Both the position numbers and the translations under genes were made by a program. The notes beneath the pieces are model-generated. The model had not been told where the DNA came from. It saw nothing but the letters and a program-made list of their open reading frames with translations, and did not search any database. From positions 37,501 through 101,500 of the forward strand of contig JAOPHQ010002320.1 in assembly GCA_030340625.1 (NCBI GenBank): 64,000 nucleotides of DNA. Direction: 5' to 3'. Positions 54,468 through 64,000 of this stretch are shown here, in pieces. How positions within the stretch are numbered: the stretch's first letter is position 1; each line of letters opens with the position of its first letter. Source of the DNA: Merluccius polli (Eukaryota; Chordata; Actinopteri; Gadiformes; Merlucciidae).

Positions 54468-56937
54468 GAGACAAACCGCCTCCCAAAGAAAAAATGGCCC
54501 CAAAGTGATCGCCGCAAAGAGGCAGACCTGCAAGCCCACGAAGCCCAGGGGGAGAGCCACCGAGAGACTCCAGAAAACACCGTCAGAACCAAAGAGATCC
54601 ACCAGCCGGACTCAAGCCCCGTCTGGACGAAGCCCGCGTGGCAAAGCGGTCAGTGGGTCGGTCGGACAAGGACCAGGGAGGGCCTCTGCTAAGGTTAACC
54701 CCGCCGTAAATATAACAGGATCTGCGAGGCTTAGAAAGCAAAGCAATCCTCCTGACTACTGTGCTCAGCTAGAGGACCCCCTGGGGCGTAGGAAATCCTT
54801 ACGGGGCACACGGGCGTCTGTTGGTCCTTGCCAACCGCCGAAGCCTCCTTCCAGGAGGGGGAAGAAGGCCGGGAGTCGCTTGGCGAGGGGCGCCGCGACA
54901 CATCGTCGAAACACGCGGCAGGAGGCCGTGAACTCAGAGTGCGGCGACGCAACCGATACGCAGGAGCAAGAGGAGGCCCACAGCGATGATGATGATGACA
55001 ATGCCAAAGAAACCAATCTTCTCTCCCTGAAAAGTGACTCCGGCGAGGCCACTGCTACTCTCACAGAACAGGTAGCGGCGGTTACAGACGCGAGCGGCGC
55101 TCTCCCCTCTGACCCGGCTCCCGGCGGCGACGCCTCACAACGAGAGCGCGCGGTGCAGGACAGATGTGACAGTGTCATTATCGAGCCGGAACAGAGGAAT
55201 ATCCGACACAGTGTTGAGGATGAGCCGGAGTCCGGGGTTGGGGACCCTGGGGTTGGGGACCCTGGGGATAAACAGGGGGACAGGCCACATGATCTAGGAT
55301 CCAGCAACGGTGGCGAGGCAATCCTGACCGAGGTCCCTGAGCAAACTGACATAGAGGAGAAGCCGGTTGAGAACGAGGAGAAACTAGTTGAGAACGAGGA
55401 AGAACTAGTTGGGAACGAGGAGAAACTACTTGAGAACGAGGAGAAGGTGGTTGAGAACGAGGAGAAACTAGTTGAGAACGAGGAGAAGGTGGTTGAGAAC
55501 GAGGAGAAACTGGTTGAGAACGAGGAGAAGCGAGATGGCGATAAGGTGACGCAAGATGACAGCGTTCCTGATCTCGAGGAGGAGAAGGGCCGCTGTGCCC
55601 ATCTCAAATGTCAACCTGGCGATCCTGCTAGCGGTGGTAAGCAAGAACCCTTTTCTATTCCTCAAGAGGAGGACAACACATCTGTCCTGCGAGCGACCGG
55701 GACGGAGAAGCAGACGGTGACAGCCAGGCACGAGAGCCATGGAGACGAGAGACGAAACGAAGAGAAGCAGGCATGTTTACAAGGAGGGAAAGATGAGAAG
55801 GAGAGGATAGGATCCTCCGTGATAAAGGACAAAGTTGAGGAGTCTGTTCATCTTGTGCCTCGGGAGAACCAAGGTGAAGGGAAGCAGGACAGTGTGTCCC
55901 TTGGTGCTACTCACGCTCACCACCGTACTCCAAGCTCGCCCTCGTCTGATCTGTTTCAGTCCAGCGACGCGACAGGAAGATCAGCGACACCTTTTGAGAC
56001 TTTCCCTGTGTGTAACACAGCTACCTCAGAACCCATTAAATCCCAGGTGTTGTCAGAATCACGAGACTTACTGGCCCAGGGCAGAAAAGACATCCGATCA
56101 TTCAACAACAACACCCATGGTGCTAAACTACATTACCCACTATCCTCCCCTCTCAGTGTGAACAACCTTATCTCACGGACCAACACGATGTCACCCAACG
56201 CAAGTGTTACTACCCAGGTCCTGGGCTCTGTCTTTCCTCCGCCTCCGTGCCAGTGGAGTCCAGGGCAGGCCCTGAACAGGGAGACCTCACCCGGACAGGA
56301 GAGCAGACGGGCCGAGACGACCGCGGAGACGGACACCGAAGGCCACACACCTGCTCTAGCGTCATCTAAGCACCTCCAGCGCCAGCAGGAGGACTCCCCC
56401 TCACTCCCGCCGCTCCTCCCACCACTTCCTCTCAAACACACGGCGGCCCTCACCAGCGCCGGCGGCGATCCCAACCCGAGGGTGAGCCGCGGCGTCGTGG
56501 TGGCGCTGTCGCCGGAGCAGGAGTCGACACCAAAGACCTCCACGACTACCTCCCCACCGGGCAGCAGCAGTGGAGGTGGAGGAGGTGTCTACTCTTTCTC
56601 CTGCAGCTCAGAAAGCACCCGCTCCTCTCTGGATACCGAGTCGGACCCCGGCCACGGCGACCCGGGCCCCGCTCTTCTGGCCGGAGGCTCCTGGGGGTTC
56701 CCGGAGGGGGCCTGCGTGCCTTCGTGGATCGCCGCCGGCCGATCGCAGAAGAAGGATAAGACGAAGAAAAAAAGGAGCCGGTGTGGCGGTTGCGAGCCCT
56801 GTCTGCGGAAGATAAGCTGCGGTCGTTGCAGCTGCTGCCTTAACCGCAGCACAGGCCACCAGATCTGTAAGCTGCGCAAGTGTGTGGAGCTGAAGAAGAG
56901 GAGGTCCTTGTTGCTGCTGTCTCCCCTCGCTACACAG
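54442..56937 (+). CDS. tet1: TET1 methylcytosine dioxygenase, first coding exon with CXXC finger (partial)
   Basis: Family knowledge: TET1 is an Fe(II)/2-oxoglutarate dioxygenase oxidising 5-methylcytosine in nuclear DNA; its CXXC finger binds CpG-rich DNA. Seen: one exon of 832 codons, from an ATG in context CAACCATGC to a donor CACAG/GTGAGA, phase 0. The N-terminus is Lys/Arg/Pro-rich and NLS-like (PPKRQTASQRK). Residues 309-364 are eight 7-residue acidic repeats of the VENEEKL type. A long low-complexity Ser/Pro region follows. The CXXC finger starts at C781 (CGGCEPC, CGRCSCC, HQICKLRKC) and is flanked by KKKRSR and ELKKRR. The Cys-rich and double-stranded beta-helix catalytic domains lie beyond the window. 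Neighbouring slc25a16 head-to-head supports TET1 over TET3. The first in-frame ATG was chosen; the frame stays open to a TTG at 54364. Confidence 0.92.
55366..55533 (+). repeat. tet1: In-frame 21-bp tandem repeat in tet1
   Basis: Eight consecutive 21-nt units encoding VENEEKL, VENEEEL, VGNEEKL, LENEEKV, VENEEKL, VENEEKV, VENEEKL and VENEEKR. No frame interruption. The pattern is acidic with a hydrophobic residue at two positions per heptad, compatible with a charged helix or coiled coil. Confidence 0.95.
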
Positions 56938-59353
56938 GTGAGACTCGGACCCCCTGTGGTGTGTGTGTGTTGTGTGTGTGTGTGTGTGTGTGTTTGTGTG
57001 TGTGTGTGCGTGCTACGACTCTTAGATTGAAGTAACAGCTGGCCTGGCATGGTCCTCTGAATTTTTACCACTAATTTATTCTACAATAAATTGTGGTTAG
57101 TTTTACTATTGAAATGTTTACTATAATGTAATGACATCCTAGAATATCCTCCCCATTGAGCGCATTATAATCTGCTTGGAGTTTATATCCTCCCCGCCCT
57201 TCCCTGTGTTTGTGTGTGTGTGTATGTGTATGTGTGTTTTTCAATGGGAGAAATGCAACAACTAAACCATAAAATAGTACTTTCTGGTGTGCCCTTTGAC
57301 GCATGTTTACAGCAAAGAGCGGGAACTGTCTGTTCCCAGTCAATCTCCTCTTACACATAAATAAATGAAGCTTGATTGCAGAGGGGGTTTGACAGGGGAT
57401 TATGTGTGTGCGTGTGTGGACCGGACAGCGCCGTTTAAGTTAGGTCATGTGTGAATGTCCGGTGCATGTGTGAGTTACTCCTCTGTCAGGAGTGAATGCT
57501 CTGTCACATGAGCCGGCAGTTGCCCAGCACGTGGTTGCAGTAGGGTGTGTGTGTGTGTGTGTGTGCGTGTGTGTGTGTGCGCGTGTGTGTGTGTGTGTGT
57601 GCGTGTGCATGTGTGTGTCTGGTTTGGTTTGGAGTCAGATCTATAGCGAGCGCAGACATGAGACAGTGTCACCTGATGAGTAGCACGTGTGTTTGTGTGT
57701 GGGTGGGTGCGCGCGCGCTCGCTCGCGCGCGTGGTTGTAACATACTCAGTTACAAGCTCTCTACATGTTTTGGGAGCCAGCTGTGCTACAGTGTTGTTGG
57801 CAGCATGCACGCTATATGTTAAGTAGACATCATTTACATGAAAGAAATCCTTTCCAGTGATCTGTTCCAGACAAACATATGGCTATAAAGGATAAGAATC
57901 AATATTCCCATACATGGAAACTGATTCAGAATGTCTTACAAATATCTTATCTACTAAATAAATCCTAAATCTTGAATCTTAAATCTCTCTTCATGCGAGA
58001 CGCCAAAAGGTTGAGTCAAGCCGTGTGGATTAAGCTACTAAAACGACTAATAAGGTCTATTTGCAAAGGCACATAAACAACCCAAATGCGAAGCTCGTAA
58101 AAAAATAAAAAAAATAAAAAAGATATGTGTGAAATGTAAAAAAATAAATGTGAAATGTGGCACGCCGCCTGAAGACAGCATTTACAACACGGCCCCTTAC
58201 AAGTAGGCTACTACGCTAACTTTAGCCACGCACCGCCCCGCCAAACAACCCCCTCGACGCTGACAGTGCTTGAGTTACTACGCTCTCCAGCGCGGCGAGT
58301 AGTAGCCCAGAGAGTGGCACCGGCCGCTGTCGGCACATGCATAACTGCGACCATGTGTTCCCGGGCATTGTGTTGCCGTGCAGTATCGCATGCCGCGGCG
58401 GCAGTGCGCTGCCTGCGTTGTGCTGCTGCTGCAACAGCAGCGGATTAGGGCTGATTATATTATATAACACCTGCAGCATTCATGGGGACCTCTGCTCACC
58501 GCATGTCACTACTGATTATTTGATGGGCCGAGGAGGAGGAGGAGGAAGATTATACCCACACACAGCACACAGATTTACAAAACATATCATTTGGAAATCG
58601 CTCTCTCTGGGTAATGTGGGTCAGCACGCGGGGCTTGCGTGTCCTGGTTTGACGTTTTTCCCGTCTGAATGGCTCATTCTGTTGGCGGTGGGACCCGGTA
58701 TTCGCCACAGTGCACGTGGTTCTTGTGGGCCGGTCAGCAGAGAGAATAGCGGGGATAAACGAAAAGACTGAATGCACAATGAAAAAAGAGAGCATCTGCG
58801 AAAAAAAAAAGAAAAAAAGAGAGAGTTGCCATTCAAGAATCAAACGCAGGTGTTGTTTTATTCACGTTGAATTAACGTCGGATCTCCAATTATTCAAAGT
58901 AATTCTTTTTTTTTTGGGGGGGTGAAAATCACTGCAGCATGTGGTGCGGTGACAGGCCAGGCTGTAGCAGTTACAAAAACAACAACTTTCCTGTCATGAG
59001 CACTAGCGTCGAGCAGACCTATGGTTGATTTCTGATAAAACAGGTAGGACAAGGCTAACTTGTATCTTGTGTTTGAGCTTCGCGTGTCGGGAGGGGAGAC
59101 ACGCTACGTGTGCGTACGGGAACGCCAGCGCGTGTTCATCAGTGATTAACCAGCCCGGCGGTCTTGCTAGTCAGGCTTACACACCCTCAGGACAAATAAT
59201 GCAGAAGGATTGTGTCATTTTAACATCAAAGACAAGAGGATGGCGGTTGTGGGTGGGTTTGTCACATAAATGCAGTAGCCACGTCTGTGCCTTAAGGGAT
59301 GGGGCAGTGAAGGCACAGACATGAGAGCGGGTTGAAAGAGAGAGGGAACGACC

Positions 59354-59675
59354 CCGGGCCGCAACGATTAGCCGATTAATCGAAAATTAACCGAATCTAA
59401 TTTTGATAATCGATTAATCGTTGTTGATGTTAAGTCATTTATCAAGTACAGATAACAAACATTTGCTGCAAAATGTTAGTTCTTTGGTTTGTTCATAGAT
59501 CATTTTTAAAGGAATAGTTGAGTTTTTCTTGGCTGCTTGTCAGATAAAGCAAGCACATTTAAGACATCACTTTGGACTCTGGTAACTTGTGATGACATTT
59601 GCTATTATTTATGACATTTTCCAAAAAATAATCATTAGATTAACCGACTGAAAATAATCGTTGGTTGCAGCCCTA
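59354..59675. mobile_element. hAT-like MITE (GGGCTGCAAC family)
   Basis: The left end CCGGGCCGCAACGATTA and the right end, read inverted (TAGGGCTGCAACCAACGATTA), are related. ATTAATCG-rich interior. Flanks GAACGACC (59346-59353) and GAAGGACC (59676-59683) match at 7 of 8 positions. This end sequence is common in fish genomes. Confidence 0.7.
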
Positions 59676-60379
59676 GAAGGACCAAGAAGGCTCAAACCTG
59701 GCATCCCCACAAGGCGTGGTTAGCAGGGTTAGCAGGGTTAGCATGTTAGGTAGCAGGTTAGCATGGTTAGCAGGGTTGAGCCGGCGAGCTGCCCCACACA
59801 TGTAGTACTGTAGTGGCACATGGCATCAATGTACAGTACAGAAGTAAGCGTACACACATGCTCATGTGTAGTTGTGCTTGGCTTGCATGGAGCTCAGTGG
59901 CCATTGCTTTCAGATGAGCCCGAACTGCACACAGCTGTTTACATTCAGTTCAGTTCAACACCATATCCTGCACAGCACCCCCCACCCCCCATTCCCCTTC
60001 TTCCACATAAAAGAGGGCTAACTTAAAGTGAAGAGCGAACGGGTTGTCCTTCAAGCAGCAGATGATCTTGTCAGCCAGCACCGGTCGTTCCCTCCAACCC
60101 GACCCTCTTCACCCCCCACCCCACCCCACCGCCACCACCCTGTCAACCACTAGGCACACGGCGCAGGCAATGGATGTCAGCGGCACTGATGGTTACCATG
60201 GCGACCTCATTGTCTGCCCGGGTGACCTTCGACCTGTCATGGGCTGTGTGTCGGGAGTATTCTCTGGGTCCTAATGAGGAGGATTAGGGCCAGATAACCT
60301 CCAGCAGACATGCAACTACTACTACTACGACACCGGGTTAAGTCTTCCCCCGCTCCGTAACCCACTTTCTGGTGATTAG

Positions 60380-61220
60380 GGCTGTGTCCGAAATCATTCA
60401 CTCATTCACTACTCCCTACTCACTATCTAGGGGGGTGTATGTAGAGGACTATATAGAGCTCCCTACTCCCTACTCAGTATCTAGGGAGGTCTATGTAGAG
60501 GACTATATAGAGCTCACTACTGCCTACTCGCTATCTAGGGAGGTCTATGTAGAGGACTATATAGGACTCACTACTCCCTACTCAGTATCTAGGGAGGTCT
60601 ATGTAGAGGACTATATAGAGCTCCCTACTCCCTACTCAGTATCTAGGGAGGTCTATGTAGAGGACTATATAGAGCTCACTACTCCCTACTCACTATCTAT
60701 GGAGGTCTATGTAGAGGACTATATAGAGCTAACTACTCCCTACTCACTATCTAGGGAGGTCTATGTAGAGGACTATATAGAGCTCACTACTCCCTACTCA
60801 CTATCTATGGAGGTCTATGTAGAGGACTATATAGAGCTAACTACTCCCTACTCACTATCTAGGGAGGTCTATGTAGAGGACTATATAGAGCTCACTACTC
60901 CCTACTCACTATCTAGGGAGGTCTATGTAGAGGACTATATAGTGAGCTCATCGGCAAAATGAAAAAAACACTGTCTATTACGTCATTGCTGTCTCATTAT
61001 TAAAACGTGCCACATCAACGTCGGCTGGTGGACCAACCGTAATAAATCCCGGCATGCACTTTTCTGATAAATACATATATTAATAAAACACATCATAAAA
61101 TAGCAGCAACATATTTGTTTCGCATTTGTACGACAGGTGCCAATGCATGATGGTACATAGTACTTGGTTGTACCCTACTACTACATAGGGTATAATGATT
61201 CCCACCGCACATTCGGACAG
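60380..61220. mobile_element. MITE with expanded internal minisatellite
   Basis: Starts with GGGCTGTGTCCGAAAT, a common fish DNA-transposon end. An inverted ATTCGGACAGC lies at about 61206-61216. The left half is taken up by a tandem array (60410-60945). The right half holds CATGCATGATGGTACATAGTAC and no ORF. Confidence 0.6.
60410..60945 (+). repeat. 54-bp minisatellite, about 10 units
   Basis: Unit of 54 bp built on CTACTCCCTACTCACTATCT then AGGGAGGTCTATGTAGAGGA and CTATATAGAGCT. As 54 is divisible by three, one frame stays open across the array (18-residue unit, TPYSLSREVYVEDYIE). No other coding signal supports a gene. Confidence 0.9.
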
Positions 61221-63939
61221 CACTACAAAGCGGCACACTCACTACAGAGCGGACTACAGAGTGAGCAGTGAGTGACTTTCGGTCGCAGCCGAGGGTGCAA
61301 GGCTGTGAGCCTGCGTTTGCCTACGTGCTTGTGGCACTCTGGAAGGAGCCAAGCTGCCATGGACAGGATGGTCCGATCTACACCACACCACACGACACTG
61401 CCCTGTACCCTGTCTCTCTGTTCGCTCTCACACTGCTGCAGCCCCTATAGGCCGTGGCTCTGGATTTCCACCGCTTTCATGGACATTCTTGACGGATGGT
61501 CTCATTGTTTATATCCCAAAGCTGTGTAAACTGTTACATTTTACAACACTTCATAGACAGACATGTTTGAATAGGAGAGACATTGAGGCTAAAGGCTAAA
61601 GATCTGTTTAATGTACTAACTACGACTACTACTTCAAATGTACTAACGTGTATTAAAGATACACACACTCTCACACACACACACACACACACATGTTTTA
61701 GTTGTATTCCTCCTGCAACGTGGTAGTTGCAGTTAGGCAGGATATCCTCAACAAATATGCCTGACCTCCTCATGACCCCCCGCCCCCCCCCCCACCCAAC
61801 CTTTTTCAATGTGTTTGGTTTGTTGGCCGGTTTCAGTCACGCTAATGATTGACTCGCCGGTCAGCCAATAGCAAAGCCAGGCACCCCTGCATGACATTCG
61901 GTCTTAACATGTGCTCGAAGACCAAATATTTTCCTGGCGAAAAAAAAACCCCATAAAGCCTCTCACTTCATCATTCATTTGATAAATTCTCAACGCGACT
62001 GCGAGTTATTACACATGACACGAGTTAATTCAGAATGATCTCATTTTAAGCCACAAAGGGTCTTTGTTTGCAATGCTCCAGTTGCAGCTACAACTGTACA
62101 CTAATCACCCAAGGCTGTTCAGCGGATATTTCAGATAATGAGGGACGACGGGACGGTTTCAGTCTGTCATTAAAATAAGTCCAAGCCACTGGCAGTAGAC
62201 CTGGAGTTCGGTCTGCAGGCACCACACTGTGGCTGCCCACCGCTCCCAGAGAGAGATGGATTGGGAGCGCGGAGGCCAAATTTCACCGAGGGGAACAATA
62301 AAAACGGCCTCAGAGTTATGCCTCGCTTTTGCCTTTTTTGAATTGAAAGGGATATCAGGAGCTGTGCATCATGTGATATGAATAGAACAGGTTTGCCTAC
62401 ATACAGAAAGTAGGCAGTTGGCAATGAGCTCAAGTGAACGTAAACACACACAGACACACACATACATGCACACACACACACCAGAAAATACATAAACATG
62501 AACTGGTGTGTGGAGGCAGAAGGGTAGAGGGAGGGGGGGGGGGGGGGGTGCTGAGGCAGTGAGGTAGTGGTTGAGATCGTGATATGTCAGCAGGATTGGA
62601 GCCAAGTCGGTAAGAGAGCTGATAAAACGACAACCCCTCTTGCCTGTGTCTTCCTCATTATCGTCCACCGGCTCTGCAGCTCTCCACACATAAATGGCTT
62701 CCAGGATGTGGATGGATCGCCCCGCGTTTTTGTGCTTTTAGCCGGCTCTCTCCGCGCGAAGTCTAACCTTACAGGATCACCGCCGGAGGGGCTGAGCTAA
62801 TCATTAGTGCCTGGAGGTTTTGGGAAGTCGCTCAGCCGAAGCCCCAGGGGACGACGGTAAATGTTGATTTTATTTGATTAGGGGTCTAAGTGACGTGGGG
62901 GAACCAGCCAACCATACATTAGTGCAGATTGATGCCTCGTGCCGCTTGGCCGCAGGTGCAGGCAAGACACTTAGACTAAGACTTGAGACTTAACGGCAGG
63001 GGACTCAGACAGACACGCAGACAGACAGACAACGCGATGCGCCTCCTGCACCTCCTCCTCCTCCTCCGATAGACAGTCTTGTTTAATATTGTAACTATAC
63101 ACAGGCTCTGCGATACGCATTTCTACCTCGATTTTCTACAGCAGCAACAACACAAATCTCACGCCCAGAAGCCATTATAATCTAAAGCTAATGAACCAGG
63201 CGAAGGATTGTGTCTTTTGAAGAGTTTAGCGGTACCAAAGCATCTGATGCTGTTGTCGTCTGCTCGGCTTTCGCCTGTAAGTCTGCTCCATGTTCCAACT
63301 CCTACAGAGACACTAAGTCCCTCGACGGTGCTTTGAAGTCGTGCCACTTGATTTCTCTGGGTAAAAAGAAATCCCCATTTTGCCCTCCCTGTCCTGAATT
63401 GACACCAAAAAACCCTACCCCAGAATCAGCACTTGGGCGTTAAAGCTTTTTTAGGCTTTAGAGCACTGAATGAAGGTCTACCGTATTGGAAATGAAAGGC
63501 TTGGGCATGCTGCCTCCTGATACTTATTGAGAATATCGAAAGAAAGAAAAGAAAGGAAATAGAAACCTTGTCCGGTCCATTACTTTCTGATAACGGTTAG
63601 GACATTTGTTATGAGCGCACTCTTTGCCATGCGTATTCTCTCTGCACATGTACACGTGCGGTTGTATAAATACCAATACTTTGATATTCTGCGCTTAGTA
63701 TTTTCGCACTTATCTCTACCATTGTACACTAGCAATCGGTTAACTTAGCAATTGGGTGTTTGAAACTCGTTCTTGTGAAATTCCTTACTCCACTGATAGC
63801 GATTTTACTGTTGTCTAACAAATGTACTAAAGCGTCTGCTAAATGCCCTAAATGTAAAATGTAAATGTACCAACTCAGCACATTCACGACATTTGCATAC
63901 ATTTAAAGCAGCCCTGTTTCCTGTCTGAGAGCAGGGCAT

Positions 63940-63984
<45 letters not shown>
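63940..63984. repeat. (TG)n microsatellite after a dispersed repeat
   Basis: TG array directly following a roughly 65-bp segment (63877-63940) almost identical to 21106-21175, which also ends in TG. Confidence 0.9.
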
Positions 63985-63985
<1 letters not shown>

Positions 63986-64000
63986 CATTACAGATGTCTG

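Larger units (their letters stand above)
56938..64000 (+). other. tet1: tet1 intron (to the window end)
   Basis: No coding exon recognised. Holds TG tracts (56966-57009, 57545-57612, 63940-63984), a GC-richer patch with CpGs at 58190-58440, a G run at about 62528-62549, a hAT-like MITE at 59354-59675, a MITE with minisatellite at about 60380-61220, short GTTAGCAGG tandem units near 59715-59777, and a SINE-like tail at about 63825-63870. Confidence 0.7.

Noticed and set aside
54765..55607. 280-codon minus-strand ORF opposite tet1
   Set aside because: Antisense to the acidic repeat, giving FSSFSTS runs; a shadow of the coding strand.
60372..60962. 196-codon ORF of repeated TPYSLSREVYVEDYIE units as a gene
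   Set aside because: It is a 54-bp tandem array inside a MITE; the open frame follows from the unit length, and no splice, start-context or family evidence supports it.

Overview
The window is vertebrate, and almost certainly teleost fish, genomic DNA. It holds four multi-exon genes with compact GT-AG introns, embedded in very dense dinucleotide microsatellites (CA/TG, GA/CT, TA), homopolymer runs, and fish-style hAT/MITE, SINE-like and LINE-tail relics. The STR density recalls gadiform-type genomes, but I cannot assign a species.

Layout from left to right. (1) 1-31310, plus strand: marchf8, a membrane RING-CH E3 ubiquitin ligase. Five constitutive coding exons (6584-27269) are recognised. 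There is also a 941-nt internal exon (14281-15221) that looks alternative and carries an apparent one-base frameshift, and a probable 4-kb 3' UTR. The N-terminal start exon was not found and probably lies upstream of the window. (2) 31800-41592, minus strand: complete alox5 (arachidonate 5-lipoxygenase). Its 14 coding exons splice in phase to 674 residues, the length of the human enzyme. It lies tail-to-tail with marchf8. (3) 46931-50850, minus strand: complete slc25a16 (mitochondrial carrier), 9 coding exons, 319 residues. (4) 54442-56937, plus strand: the large first coding exon of tet1, ending just after the CXXC zinc finger. The catalytic part lies beyond the window and 56938-64000 is intron. 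slc25a16 and tet1 are head-to-head, as in human.

The gene pairs marchf8/alox5 and slc25a16/tet1 are each neighbours on human chromosome 10, from memory of the human map, which supports the orthology calls. The genes share no pathway.

I see no undescribed multi-gene system. The most interesting signals are: the frameshifted marchf8 exon, whose acceptor sits at the end of a CA array; an eightfold acidic 7-residue repeat and an overlapping upstream ORF in tet1; regulatory-residue differences in alox5; a hAT element with an intact target-site duplication and a BED-finger remnant; several perfect cAMP-response palindromes, two of them inside mobile elements; and an 18-codon minisatellite inside a MITE.
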